Of a stretch of DNA of 23,246 nucleotides, positions 9,451-18,372 are shown piece by piece. Numbering within the stretch: the first letter of the stretch is position 1; each line of letters begins with the position of its first letter. The stretch is from Scedosporium boydii (taxonomy: Eukaryota; Ascomycota; Sordariomycetes; Microascales; Microascaceae), in assembly GCA_002221725.1 (NCBI GenBank), contig NJFT01000364.1, forward strand, positions 1-23,246, read 5' to 3'. The position numbers were made by a program, and so were the translations under genes. The notes under the pieces were generated by a model that did not search any database, had not been told where the DNA came from, and worked only from the letters and a program-made list of their open reading frames with translations.

Positions 9451-12053
9451 TAAAAAGTTGGATTGGGATATTAAGGTAAAGTCGTGAAGTTCCAAAGAAG
9501 GGGGAAGGAAAAAAAAGAAACAAAAGAGAGAAACGAGGGTCAAGAAGCCGCGGGATTAAGGCAGCGAGGGTTGTGGTATTATTTCCTCTTTCTTTTCGGT
9601 GTTGATTTAACGAGGAAGTCGCGCTGGAGTGAGACACAATCAATCACATTGGTGGTTGGGGGAAATTTTCGCGGAAGGGGCCTCGGGCCTGGCGCTGATA
9701 CAAATGGGAACAAGGAATTTACTACAAGTACGAAGGTACCGGGGAGAACTCGGGACGAGGCGAATTTGGACCGGGGCTCAAAGGTCGATGACTCAGGTGT
9801 GAAAACGTGGGGTGGGGCGGGGAGGCGAGAGTCCACTGCAAAGTGCCACTAACAATTTGAACCCACTGAAGGATGAGCAATAGTACCAGTACTTTAATGC
9901 TGATGTTCATACCCTAATGGGCCGTCTAACTCCGGCTGCGGGCGACTTCCAGCCGTACTTGTACTTGGTACGGCATGTTTTTGCCCACGTTCGCTAACCG
10001 TCGCGTGCATTGCGAACAGAAGGACGGCTGCAGCCGCGACCACATGAGCTCTGTTGTACCAAGTACTGGGATAAGCCCCAGGCATCAATTGGTTCCCTCT
10101 GATGACGGCAGTGACAATGAGAGTCACGAATGACACCTCAATGGCAGTGCATCTTACGCGCATTTCAGATACGCAAGTATCAACGAGATTGGCGATAATC
10201 GTCATGACAGGCACAAGCCAGAGCTCTCGGATAAGTCCCAGCATTACAGGTACCAAGCTAGCCAAGGTACTGCAATACACTAGGACAAGGTACAACATGT
10301 CGACACGATGTCCTCTGACAATGACAGGAGGCCTGGCCAAATCTGGACAAATCACTGATTGATCTTGGTTGATGACGAATCAAGAACCAGGCAGAAGCAC
10401 CGAACGTACACTACCCCTAAACTCACAGTAGTGTACTTCGTAGATGTTGCACAAATTGCTCCTTCAGGCTAGGCTAGACCACTTGTAGTAGTATCCAAGT
10501 ACAAGTTCGAAGTAACAGTACCGAGATGACCTGGCCTCTTCCTGGCTGTTCTGGTTCAGGACAGGGAAAATGGAATTCCATCATCTTCTTTCCAATGACG
10601 ACCAGGGCGGACGCGTGGTGGGGAAAGGGAATACGACCAAAAGCGAGGGAGCCCTTGACCCTCTTTCTCCTCCTTCTAGCCCCCGGCTCTGGTGCCGTCC
10701 AATCGCTCCCGCGTGTCTAAGTCCGAGTGCCACCACTGACGCCCGCTGGACCAATACCTCTTTGCGGCAGGGAGAGGGAAGGAAGAAGCCGGAAGCAGAT
10801 GGATGGCAGATGGATGAGCACCAGCCTGTCGGGATTCGGTGTATTCAGACTTCATGTACGAAGTATTAGTGGGTATACCTAGTCCGACCATCCCAGTTCA
10901 TGTGCCCCGGCTTAGGATGGTACCTCGATATCAAGGATTATTACGTCGACTGTGACTGGACCGAGATTTGCTTTTCATGCTGTTTCTGGATGCGAGAGAC
11001 TAAACGAGCATGGATAAGAGCAGCTGCGCGAAGGATTTGTGCAGCAAAGGGCATGTGCTCGCCACAACATCCCTGTCGGAAAAGGGCAGTGAAAATTTTT
11101 TTCACAACGGTTCTGGATAGCTTCATGATCGACTGCACAAGCTACCATGCAAGAATCACTTGATTTTCAGCGTTCGCTTGGGAAAAGCAAAGCTCGAAGT
11201 TGGAGCTGATCGACCTGGACTTGGACATCACGGTGCATCACGAGAGAAAAAAGAAAAAAAAAAAACCAAATAGCAAAAACCAAATGATCCCCTTTACGAA
11301 GTAGTTTACTACAAGTAATCTAATTCACTCTAGTAGCATCGCCAACTCGCAGCATGAAACTGGAAATAATTATCAAAATTATCAATCCAGACATCTCCCT
11401 TCCCCTAGTCACCCCTTAGCAAAAGAAACACTCCCTTCATCTCGATCCCCCCCTGAAGCTATTAATAAAGTTTTCCATCCATCACAACATCCCTTCTCTA
11501 ACAAGTCACATGCCGTCCGCCCCACGAAAATGACCCGCCACCGCCGTCCACCCTCGGACAGACGGCAAATAATATAGTTGTCGATGCTTGAGGTTTTTTT
11601 CTTTCTTACCCTTTTGGCTTTTTAGCCGTGGCAAGCCAGCCGCACCCCGCGCAAGTACCTGCGCGTCGACATCATAGCCGTCCAAAGTCACTGATTTTGC
11701 TGGTTTTGCGTTGCAACCTCCGGGACTTCCGAGGTTCCAAATACCCTCCTTTCCCCATAGCCCCGGCGGAGGTTTTTAGGCCGACGGGGGGTGGTCGCCG
11801 ACATTGCCTCGTGGCTGATCCTGTCGTTTTTGTTTTAGTGCGCTCCAAACCCCAGATTTCGATGACTTTGTGGAAATTGAGGTCCGCTGCTATGCCGTTG
11901 CGGATGCGTCTTGCACTTCCTTGTCGTGAAACCGATAGCGTGTACATTGGCAAATGGGGCATTTTTGGTATTAGTCTATGTAACGGCGATAGGACAGAGA
12001 CCTGCGCATCTGCACACTCGTAGTAACTACATATCATGGAGCAGAGTCATCCC
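9451..12053. other. Gene-poor region with GTAC-rich short palindromes
   Basis: No supportable gene in about 2.6 kb. Between 9728 and 10923 there are 18 GTAC tetramers, against roughly 5 expected from random sequence, many in pairs spaced 6-11 bases apart. The 9-mer TACGAAGTA (or its complement) occurs three times at 10434-10442, 10857-10865 and 11295-11303. An A-rich tract lies at 11247-11265. A 153-residue hydrophobic frame on the - strand (9894-10355) is built largely from these repeats and is not accepted as a gene. The last few hundred bases before 12053 are probably the aldehyde dehydrogenase 3' UTR. The region looks like decayed repeat or intergenic sequence. Confidence 0.6.
9953..10066. 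repeat. Nested inverted repeats built on GTAC
   Basis: GTACTTGGTAC at 9961-9971 is matched by its exact reverse complement GTACCAAGTAC at 10056-10066. Inside, GTTCGC at 9989-9994 pairs with GCGAAC at 10012-10017. The left arm also forms its own hairpin, CCGTAC at 9953-9958 with GTACGG at 9968-9973. The nesting suggests a small foldback or degenerate miniature element. No target-site duplication was identified. Confidence 0.5.
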
Positions 12054-13670
12054 TTATTTTGGATAATCCTTAAGATGATAGCTCTTGAGCTTGACAAATT
12101 GGTCGAACCCAAACTTGCTTAGCGTTACTCCCCGTCCCGAGTTTTTCCACCCTGTCCATGCAAGATCCTATTAAAACTCTGGCGTCAGCATGCAGATTGT
12201 GGAGATGGTTATCAAGAGAAAGGGCTCGTGTTCGTCCTTACCGGGCTTGGATAGTCACATCGATTGACGAATACAGTTCCAGCTTCGATTTCATCGGCGA
12301 TCTGATATCCCGTCTCCGTGTCCTTTGTCCAGATGCTGGCAGTAAGTCCGAACTCGCTATCGTTCATCCTCTCAATGGCTTCTTGGTCTCCCGCGACCTT
12401 CATCACGGGAATGATTGGCCCAAACGACTCGTCCTTCATGACCTTCATCTCATGTGTGACTCCGGTAAGAAGCGTCGGTCTCACGTAATTACCACCAGCC
12501 GGTGGGTTCTCGAAACTGTCGTTCTGAGGCGTTGAATCCGTCGCGCCCTTATCCAAGGCGTCCTTGATGTGTTCCTCGATGGTCTCCTTCGACCGTTTCG
12601 AGATGACCGGTCCAATATGTGTAGCCGGATCGAACGGATCACCCACCTTGTATCCCTTCAATACCTTTTGTATCTCCTCGATGAACCGGTCGTGTATCGC
12701 TCCGTCGACATAGACTCTCTCGATAGAACAACAACTCTGACCAGAGTTGAAAACTGCACCGTCGACAATCTCTTCCGCCGCCCATGCAACATCAACATCC
12801 TTTCGCACGTACGCAGGGTCCTTGCCGCCAAGCTCCAGCCCGACGTTGACGATTCGATCCGCCGCAGCCTTCTGGACCGCTAGGCCTCCAGCTACTGATC
12901 CTGTAAAGCAAATATGTCGAATCTTGGGATCCCGGACGATAGTCTCGATGGCCGAAGGAGACCCGGAGTGGAAATATTGCAGAACACCCGTCGGCAGGCC
13001 TGCCTTGTCAAATATACGAGCGACGTGCTCCGCGACCGTAGGCGTTTGAGGCGACGGCTTGAGTATCACCGAGTTGCCGGCCAGTAGAGCGGGTATTAGA
13101 GAATTCACCAAGACCAAGTAAGGGTACTGCTCGTAAAACCCGTAAATGTTAGGCCACTGATGGGGTCTTGAATACGACGGGCTTGTTTGTAGAGTGCACA
13201 TAGGACTGGCTCAATATCTTGGGGTTGAATACCGGGGGGTAACCGGTCAGCCGCAGTTCACTTACATTCCAAGCAAAGATAATCAGCACCGGCCCAACCG
13301 GAACCTTTCTCAAAAACCTCTTAAACCCCTTCTCCTGCTCGCCCTCGGTATCCTTGAGGGCCTCGTCGCTGACCTTGACGAGGTATTCCGCCCTCTTAAC
13401 CGCCGTCGTAATCTCTTTCGCCGTGTACGCGATGGGCCTTCCCATCTGCTCCGTCAGCTCTCTGGCCAAAACATCCTTGTCCTCTTCCAGAAGGACGAGA
13501 GCCCTCTTGACGATTGATATGCGCTCGGCGAGCGATGTCTTGCGGTAACTCTGGAAAGCTTCGGTGGCGGCTTGGGGGAGCAGCTCGATGTCTACGTCGG
13601 AGATGCCATTCCGGGTGAGGATGGGCTTGTTGGTGTTGGGGGAGATGGTTGTGATGACCTCGACAGACAT
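12054..13670 (-). CDS. NAD(P)-dependent aldehyde dehydrogenase (3 exons)
   Basis: Exons on the - strand are 13670-13266, 13126-12242 and 12167-12054, all in phase 0, giving 467 residues. The introns are 139 nt (GTAAGT donor) and 74 nt (GTAAGG donor). Catalytic residues of the aldehyde dehydrogenase superfamily are all present: Asn135 (FAWNYP, formed across the first junction), Glu233 (LELGGKDP) and the nucleophile Cys267 (NSGQSCCSIER). The Rossmann-fold signature FTGSVAGG is at about residues 208-215. The last exon restores the conserved C-terminus (DLAWTGWKNSG and KFGFDQFVKLKSYH), which confirms the splicing. The doubled Cys in SCCSIER and the length near 465 fit an uncharacterised microbial/fungal branch close to succinate-semialdehyde and aromatic aldehyde dehydrogenases; the substrate cannot be read from sequence. 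There is no clear organelle signal, so it is probably cytosolic. The start context CCGACAATG is good. Confidence 0.94.
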
Positions 13671-14084
13671 TGTCGGAAATTCGCGTCAATGCTTTCTTGG
13701 ACTCTTTGATGTGGAATTGACGGTCAGGTAGATGAATCCAAGTTCGATCTCGGACAGAGCGGGAGGAAAAGATATCAGGTTGATGGCGCACTTCCACTTG
13801 CGGTGATGTGCTCGGCGCCCCAATACCCCGCTCAAGGTCAAGCTTTCCTTGCTGGAGCTTAGCTGCCCCGCCATAATGATAAGATAAGACACTGAGCTCA
13901 TCCTCAACATTGGATCGACAGGACTTCCGGATCGCTGCAAGTGATCAATGGTTTTTAAAAAAAGATGTTGGTATAATCATTTTTTTCTGATAAATGGTCT
14001 GTGATGATCATATCATATCACGGCACATATAATGAGATCTGTTGAATAAAGGGTGGCTAGATCTGTTTGAACATTCGACACTCT
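13671..14084 (-). other. ERG8 3' region / aldehyde dehydrogenase promoter
   Basis: The 414 bases between the ERG8 stop codon and the aldehyde dehydrogenase start, both genes being on the - strand. No gene is seen. It must contain the ERG8 3' UTR and the aldehyde dehydrogenase promoter, including the tandem GATA motifs listed separately. Confidence 0.7.
13877..13888. promoter_or_regulatory. Tandem GATA-factor sites upstream of aldehyde dehydrogenase
   Basis: Two overlapping HGATAR matches (TGATAA then AGATAA) sit side by side about 205-220 bases upstream of the aldehyde dehydrogenase start codon. Closely spaced GATA sites are the typical binding arrangement for fungal nitrogen regulators of the AreA/Nit-2 type. 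Binding here is an inference from the motif only. Confidence 0.4.
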
Positions 14085-15536
14085 CTAAACATTCAACCAG
14101 CCATCAAAGTCCCCGAGATCCTCCGTCCTCGCTCCCTCACTCGCACATTTAACCCTCATCAAATCAACCTGGTAATCAGGAGTTCTCGCATCCTCACAGC
14201 ACTTCCGTATCCTATTCAAAGTTTCCTCATCATCCTTAGCCACAATAGCCGCCGCATCAAACCCCCCAGCACCAGGAACAACGCCCCCATAGACGCCCTC
14301 GACGGCCGTAAGCTTGTCAAGCAGCGCCGTCTGCTGGGGCGGTTCGATGGGCACGCCACTCTCCTCGCTCATGGTCCTTATGAGAGCGCGGCAGCGAGAG
14401 ATCGTCTCAGCAAGGTGCTCGAGGTTCCCGTCCTTGGCGCGAAGTTGCTGCTCCAGGAAGAGATTCAATCCGTGAAGGCTCCACCAGATCTCGGTTGCCC
14501 TGACGGGGTTCTTCGATCTCCACTCCAACACCTTCTTCACCATTGACACTGTCTGAGTGCCCGAATGGACGTCGACCATGCGGATCGCCAAGCCAGCGGG
14601 CAGCGTAAAGTCGTCAATTCTCCCATCCCACTCCTTCAAAACCACGTCTTCAAGCGCCACGGAGAATCCAGGCTTTCCCGGTTCCGGTAGTGCAGACAGG
14701 ATGCTAGGCGAGAAGCGGCGATAGTTGCAAGCGCCGTATACAGCGGCGGCAATATCGAAACCGGAACCAATCTTGCCCTGTGCCGCTCCGTGAGCCACCT
14801 GGGCGAGGTTATGCAGAGTCCTCTTGCCTTCGGGCGAGAAGATATCGAACGCTCCAGGAAGGTAGTGCGTTAGAAGCGCACCGGTTAGGGCTGTGACCAG
14901 GGCAGCTGACGATCCGAGGCCAGTCTTAGGGGCCTCTCGGATCGGATAGGGGAACTTTGCGAATCTGCCTCGGCCGGCCTTGGGGGTCTCCTCGTGTGAA
15001 TTCGAGTAGTAGTCATTGTCCGCCAGGATAGTCAGGCGGGTTGGGCTCAAGCTCTGGTGGCTCTCCAGGCGAAGCCGACGGTGGATGAATGTCAAGACGT
15101 AGGTCAAAGTAGTCTCCACGAAGGGATTCTTTGCTGAGAGCGTCTTGCCGCTGGGAGAGAATTCGAGTAAATATTTGGAACGTACAAAACAACCAGTGTA
15201 CGAGTAAAATGGCAAATAGGATAGAGAAATTTACATATATATGTATTAAAAAAGAAAAGAAAAAAAGACGTCATACCTTTGGAGCTGAGTGACATTGATG
15301 CCACCGTCATTCTCCGCCAGATGGAAGCCAAACCTCCACACGGCATCCAAGAACTGCGGGCTCGTCACCACAATCTCGGAGAGTTGCACGCCTTCGCTGG
15401 TCTGGATCGTCCCAGCAACTACGTTTATCCTGGCATCAAGCCCTAGCACGAGACCGTTATGAGCGGGATCCAGCACCAAGTAACCACCAGCCAAAAGAAC
15501 TTTGCCAGGGGCGGACACCGCTACGGTTGGCTCCAT
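14085..15536 (-). CDS. ERG8: Phosphomevalonate kinase (2 exons)
   Basis: Exons on the - strand are 15536-15277 and 15150-14085, with a 126-nt intron (GTATGA donor, CCCAG acceptor, phase 2), giving 441 residues, the usual size for fungal Erg8. It is a GHMP-family kinase that phosphorylates mevalonate-5-phosphate to the diphosphate in the mevalonate route to ergosterol and other isoprenoids, in the cytosol. Visible signatures are the N-terminal SAPGKVLLAGGYLVLD (about 8-23), SPQFLDAVW, NPFVETTLTYVLT (about 95-107), the ATP-binding glycine loop PKTGLGSSAA (161-170), GSGFDIAAAVYG and the C-terminal GAGGFDAAA (about 380). Splicing joins VTQLQ to SGKTLSAKNPFVE. The region between these is short compared with some Aspergillus homologues, but all core motifs are intact. 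Identification is firm. Confidence 0.95.
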
Positions 15537-15904
15537 TGGACTGGATTCTGCGCGTGAATTTTCGGGGGGGTGGAAACTCTACAAAACCGGATGCAGGCAG
15601 CACAGTCAGATGAGAGAGAGGTCCCTCGGAGATGGTTTGCGGAGCAGCTATCAAGGAGTGGGAGCGGTAGAGCTTGCGAGGGATTGGAGGTTAGGAGCTG
15701 TTGCTATGCTTTTCTGATGGTGGGGGTGAGCTGAGGTTATTTGAGAGCTCCGAATTGAAGTGAGGGGCAAAGCGCGAAGCTCGGAGCAAGCAAAAAGTTG
15801 GGATGAATTGTTAGAGCCTGGCGTTAGACCAGCAGCAGTGATTCCTCGAATCTTCACATCAAATTAACCCACGACCTCCCACCATCGATCGAGGATAAGG
15901 AGAG

Positions 15905-15915
15905 CACGTCATTGG
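15905..15915 (-). promoter_or_regulatory. CCAAT box joined to a TGACGTG element
   Basis: Read in the ERG8 direction this is CCAATGACGTG, a CCAAT box directly overlapping a bZIP-like TGACGTG core, about 370 bases upstream of the ERG8 start codon. CCAAT boxes bind the Hap (CBC) complex in fungi. Function here is inferred only from the motif. Confidence 0.3.
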
Positions 15916-18107
15916 CAAAATGTTAAATTCCAGGTCCGAAAAACCTTGTAGGCATTGGAAAGTCTGTCGGTCTTTGCTCCAAGCTCGCGAAACACCGACC
16001 TCGGGAAGCTATGACGACAACGACAATGACAACGACCCGGGAAACACCGAGTTTCTGCTTAACATCACAGCGCAGGCGCGGTTACAATTCAAGCCGATGG
16101 AAGTTGATGCAACTGTATTTATTTAAACCTTGGTAAATTCGAAAATAACACCGATGATGTCTCCATTCCTGCTATACCCTGTTCACCCAATGTTCCGGAT
16201 TCCTTCCAATTCCCGAGCCAGTCTTCGTAGATAACACATTCCTCCGGCCAAAGAAAGAAAGAAAGGGGAAAAAAAATGCAATCCATTGATGTCTCCTGAC
16301 AACTTCAACAGCCCGAGAAGTCACAGCAGGAATAACAGGCAATGGAACAGCAGCTGCCTGGCCTTGGGCGGGCGAGGCATGAGCGTAGTAAAGGTTTAAC
16401 GATGGATATTGGTGTGGCGATGACTCTGTTGCTGTTGTAGTTGAGGTGGTATAAGAAACTCTATTTATGCTAAGCATCACCCGTTACCCGTCGTACATTT
16501 CTCCGGTCTCGATCCCGCCAAGGAAAACGCCGGGTGTAATGCACTCGAGGATCCGGGAGTCGGCGAATCCACAACGCCAATGCGGCTAGCTGCAGCTTTC
16601 TCTTTTAGGAGCGCGAGTCTGTTATTCCCGCGAGAACAGAGTCACAATTAGAAATGAGTATTCTTTGTCGGGCACGGAGGGTGGAGGGTTGGATTGGGCT
16701 TACTCGAGATGGGAGATGCCTGGGAGTGTCGTGTCTTCATGTCTGAAACCGAATGGGGTGGACTGGCGAAGACCATGTTAGCGAACATCGTGTTAGCGGA
16801 GTCCGCAAGGACTTGGCGAGACCAGAACTCATGGAGAAGAGCTGGTTTTGGCGTTGCTATCAGAAAAAGAAAAGTGAACCCACAATCTGGAGCCCTCTTA
16901 TCGACTTTAATCTCCTCCCCAAGATTCTGGCTTGGACTCTGGCGCAGAAGCTCTTGATATTCTCTCCCAGCGACATTTCTGACTCTCCGACTCTGGCTGG
17001 TGAATGATAGCTGTTCGATACGAGATTCGAGGGAGAGGCTGGAAAGATGGAAAGACACTGTCTAAGAAGTGTTGGGGGTAGACCAAGAATAAAAAGGACG
17101 AGAAAACACGACGACGGCTTTGAACGGAAGGAGAGGTGAGGATGACCCAGATGCGAAAGATACAAGATGAGGAGTAACTCCCAAGTTGCCGAGTTCTCAA
17201 ACAGACTACTACAAAGAAAAAGAATCGGTAACAAAGAGAGGATTCCTTTGAAGTCGAGGCGACGAGCGATGACGACCAAGGATGAGTCTGGAACTGCGTA
17301 TTCGGCTTAGGCATGTGACATATTCAGGGTGAATAATTCTGGAAGCAAGGAATGTAAAATAAAAATACACACACGCGGAAGGGTCCACGGTGAAGAACAA
17401 GAGGAGCCTTTACTCTGGATATTTTCCGTTTTTTTTCCCTCGAACTTCGGGGCTAGTACCCAAGATATATCTATATATATAAATATTATGTTCCGAAATC
17501 CCAAGCCTGTCCACTCTCCCAACGCATACCACACGCCGCCCCCAGACCAAAGATCCAGTCCGCTCTTCAACAACTAGCTTATGACGGCCCGCCGCCGTGG
17601 TTTCATCACGCCATGCCAACACCGATATAGAAGCCAGGCGAGTGCCTGGAATGCTGCAAGCCACATCTTCAGGCCCACTCCATGGATATGGGCCCAACGG
17701 CCGGCCAGCCAGCCCAACCCCCAACCCGACAGCCACCTGTTCGGATGTCGCAGGTGTTCAGCGAAAAGGTGAGGAATGAACCCGGGGCGGAATTCGAGAG
17801 CAGGACTCGGGCTTTCCGCCATCCCTGTTGGCACGGGTCCTCATGCAAGGGAGAGGACGAAAACACTCACTAAAGTGTTAACGGAAGGGAGAGGATCGCC
17901 CACCGAGGCCTGCTGCTCCCTGGGAAGGGGAGATGACAGAGGCTATGGTCAGCATCCTGTTTGTTGGAGGCGAAACTTGGATCTCCTCCCTTGCATTTGA
18001 GGCCTGTAAGCCATGGCCAGGCTTTTGGCAAAACTTGCGGATTTCGGAGCTGAGAGGATGCAGATGGAAGATCGAAGAGAGCTCAGAAGCGATATTATTC
18101 GTAAAAG

Positions 18108-18115
18108 GCGATGAG
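18108..18115 (+). promoter_or_regulatory. PAC-box core in the ESF2 promoter
   Basis: GCGATGAG, the exact core of the yeast PAC motif found upstream of ribosome-biogenesis genes, lies about 257 bases before the ESF2 start codon. In yeast it is bound by Dot6/Tod6. Use of this motif in this fungus is an inference. Confidence 0.4.
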
Positions 18116-18166
18116 CAGGTGCGAGGGCCAAGACGCGCACTGTCCTCCGTTTCCCATGTCAAAATT

Positions 18167-18178
18167 CTTATCGATAAG
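18167..18178. promoter_or_regulatory. Palindrome CTTATCGATAAG upstream of ESF2
   Basis: A perfect 12-base palindrome whose 10-base core (18168-18177) ends 195 bases before the ESF2 start codon. The same 10-base core occurs upstream of NMD3 at 21595-21604 at nearly the same distance. I saw no third copy in the window. Confidence 0.5.
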
Positions 18179-18372
18179 ATGTTTTCTTCTTTTTCCTTAT
18201 CCATCAAAAAAAGAAAGGACCCGGAAGAAAAAAAAATAATAGCAACGCCAACCACATATTCACCACACCCCACACTCCCTCCCCATCCTCAACCCCCCAA
18301 AGGAGAGCTGCAACTACCCCTTCAGTTGAACCTATTGCCAACCCCTCCTCTTCGCTTCGGCCCCCCTACACA

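Larger units (their letters stand above)
15537..18372. other. Long gene-poor region between divergent ERG8 and ESF2
   Basis: About 2.8 kb with no confidently supported gene. It must hold the promoters and 5' leaders of ERG8 (left) and ESF2 (right). Also present are an imperfect GACAAC/GACAAT repeat at 16013-16036, an alternating AT tract around 17465-17488, and a GC-rich patch at about 17575-17875 open in frames on both strands. A block at 16640-17060 is open in several frames on both strands and might be a small spliced or decayed gene (see findings). Confidence 0.6.

Noticed and set aside
9484..9852. 122-residue + strand frame downstream of an A/G-rich tract
   Set aside because: It starts in purine-rich low-complexity sequence (KEKKETKERNEG), has no domain, and lies in a region with no splice-supported model.
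9894..10355. 153-residue hydrophobic - strand frame resembling a small membrane protein
   Set aside because: The hydrophobic stretches come from GTAC-type repeats translated by chance (runs like MLYLVLVYC). No family resemblance and no neighbouring introns.
11089..11105. Small hairpin GTGAAAA/TTTTCAC resembling a terminator
   Set aside because: Only seven base pairs in A/T-rich intergenic DNA, with no adjacent gene end. Intrinsic terminators of this kind are not expected for fungal protein genes.
13127..13265. Apparent break in the aldehyde dehydrogenase (two separate frames, suggesting a pseudogene)
   Set aside because: A 139-nt intron with a GTAAGT donor and GCAG acceptor joins FAWN to YPYLVLVNSL exactly, restoring the conserved active-site Asn, so the gene is intact.
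15151..15276. Extended N-terminus MPFYSYTGCFVRSKYLL for the second ERG8 part
   Set aside because: These residues are translated intron. Splicing 15277 to 15150 in phase 2 joins the two kinase halves without a frame change.
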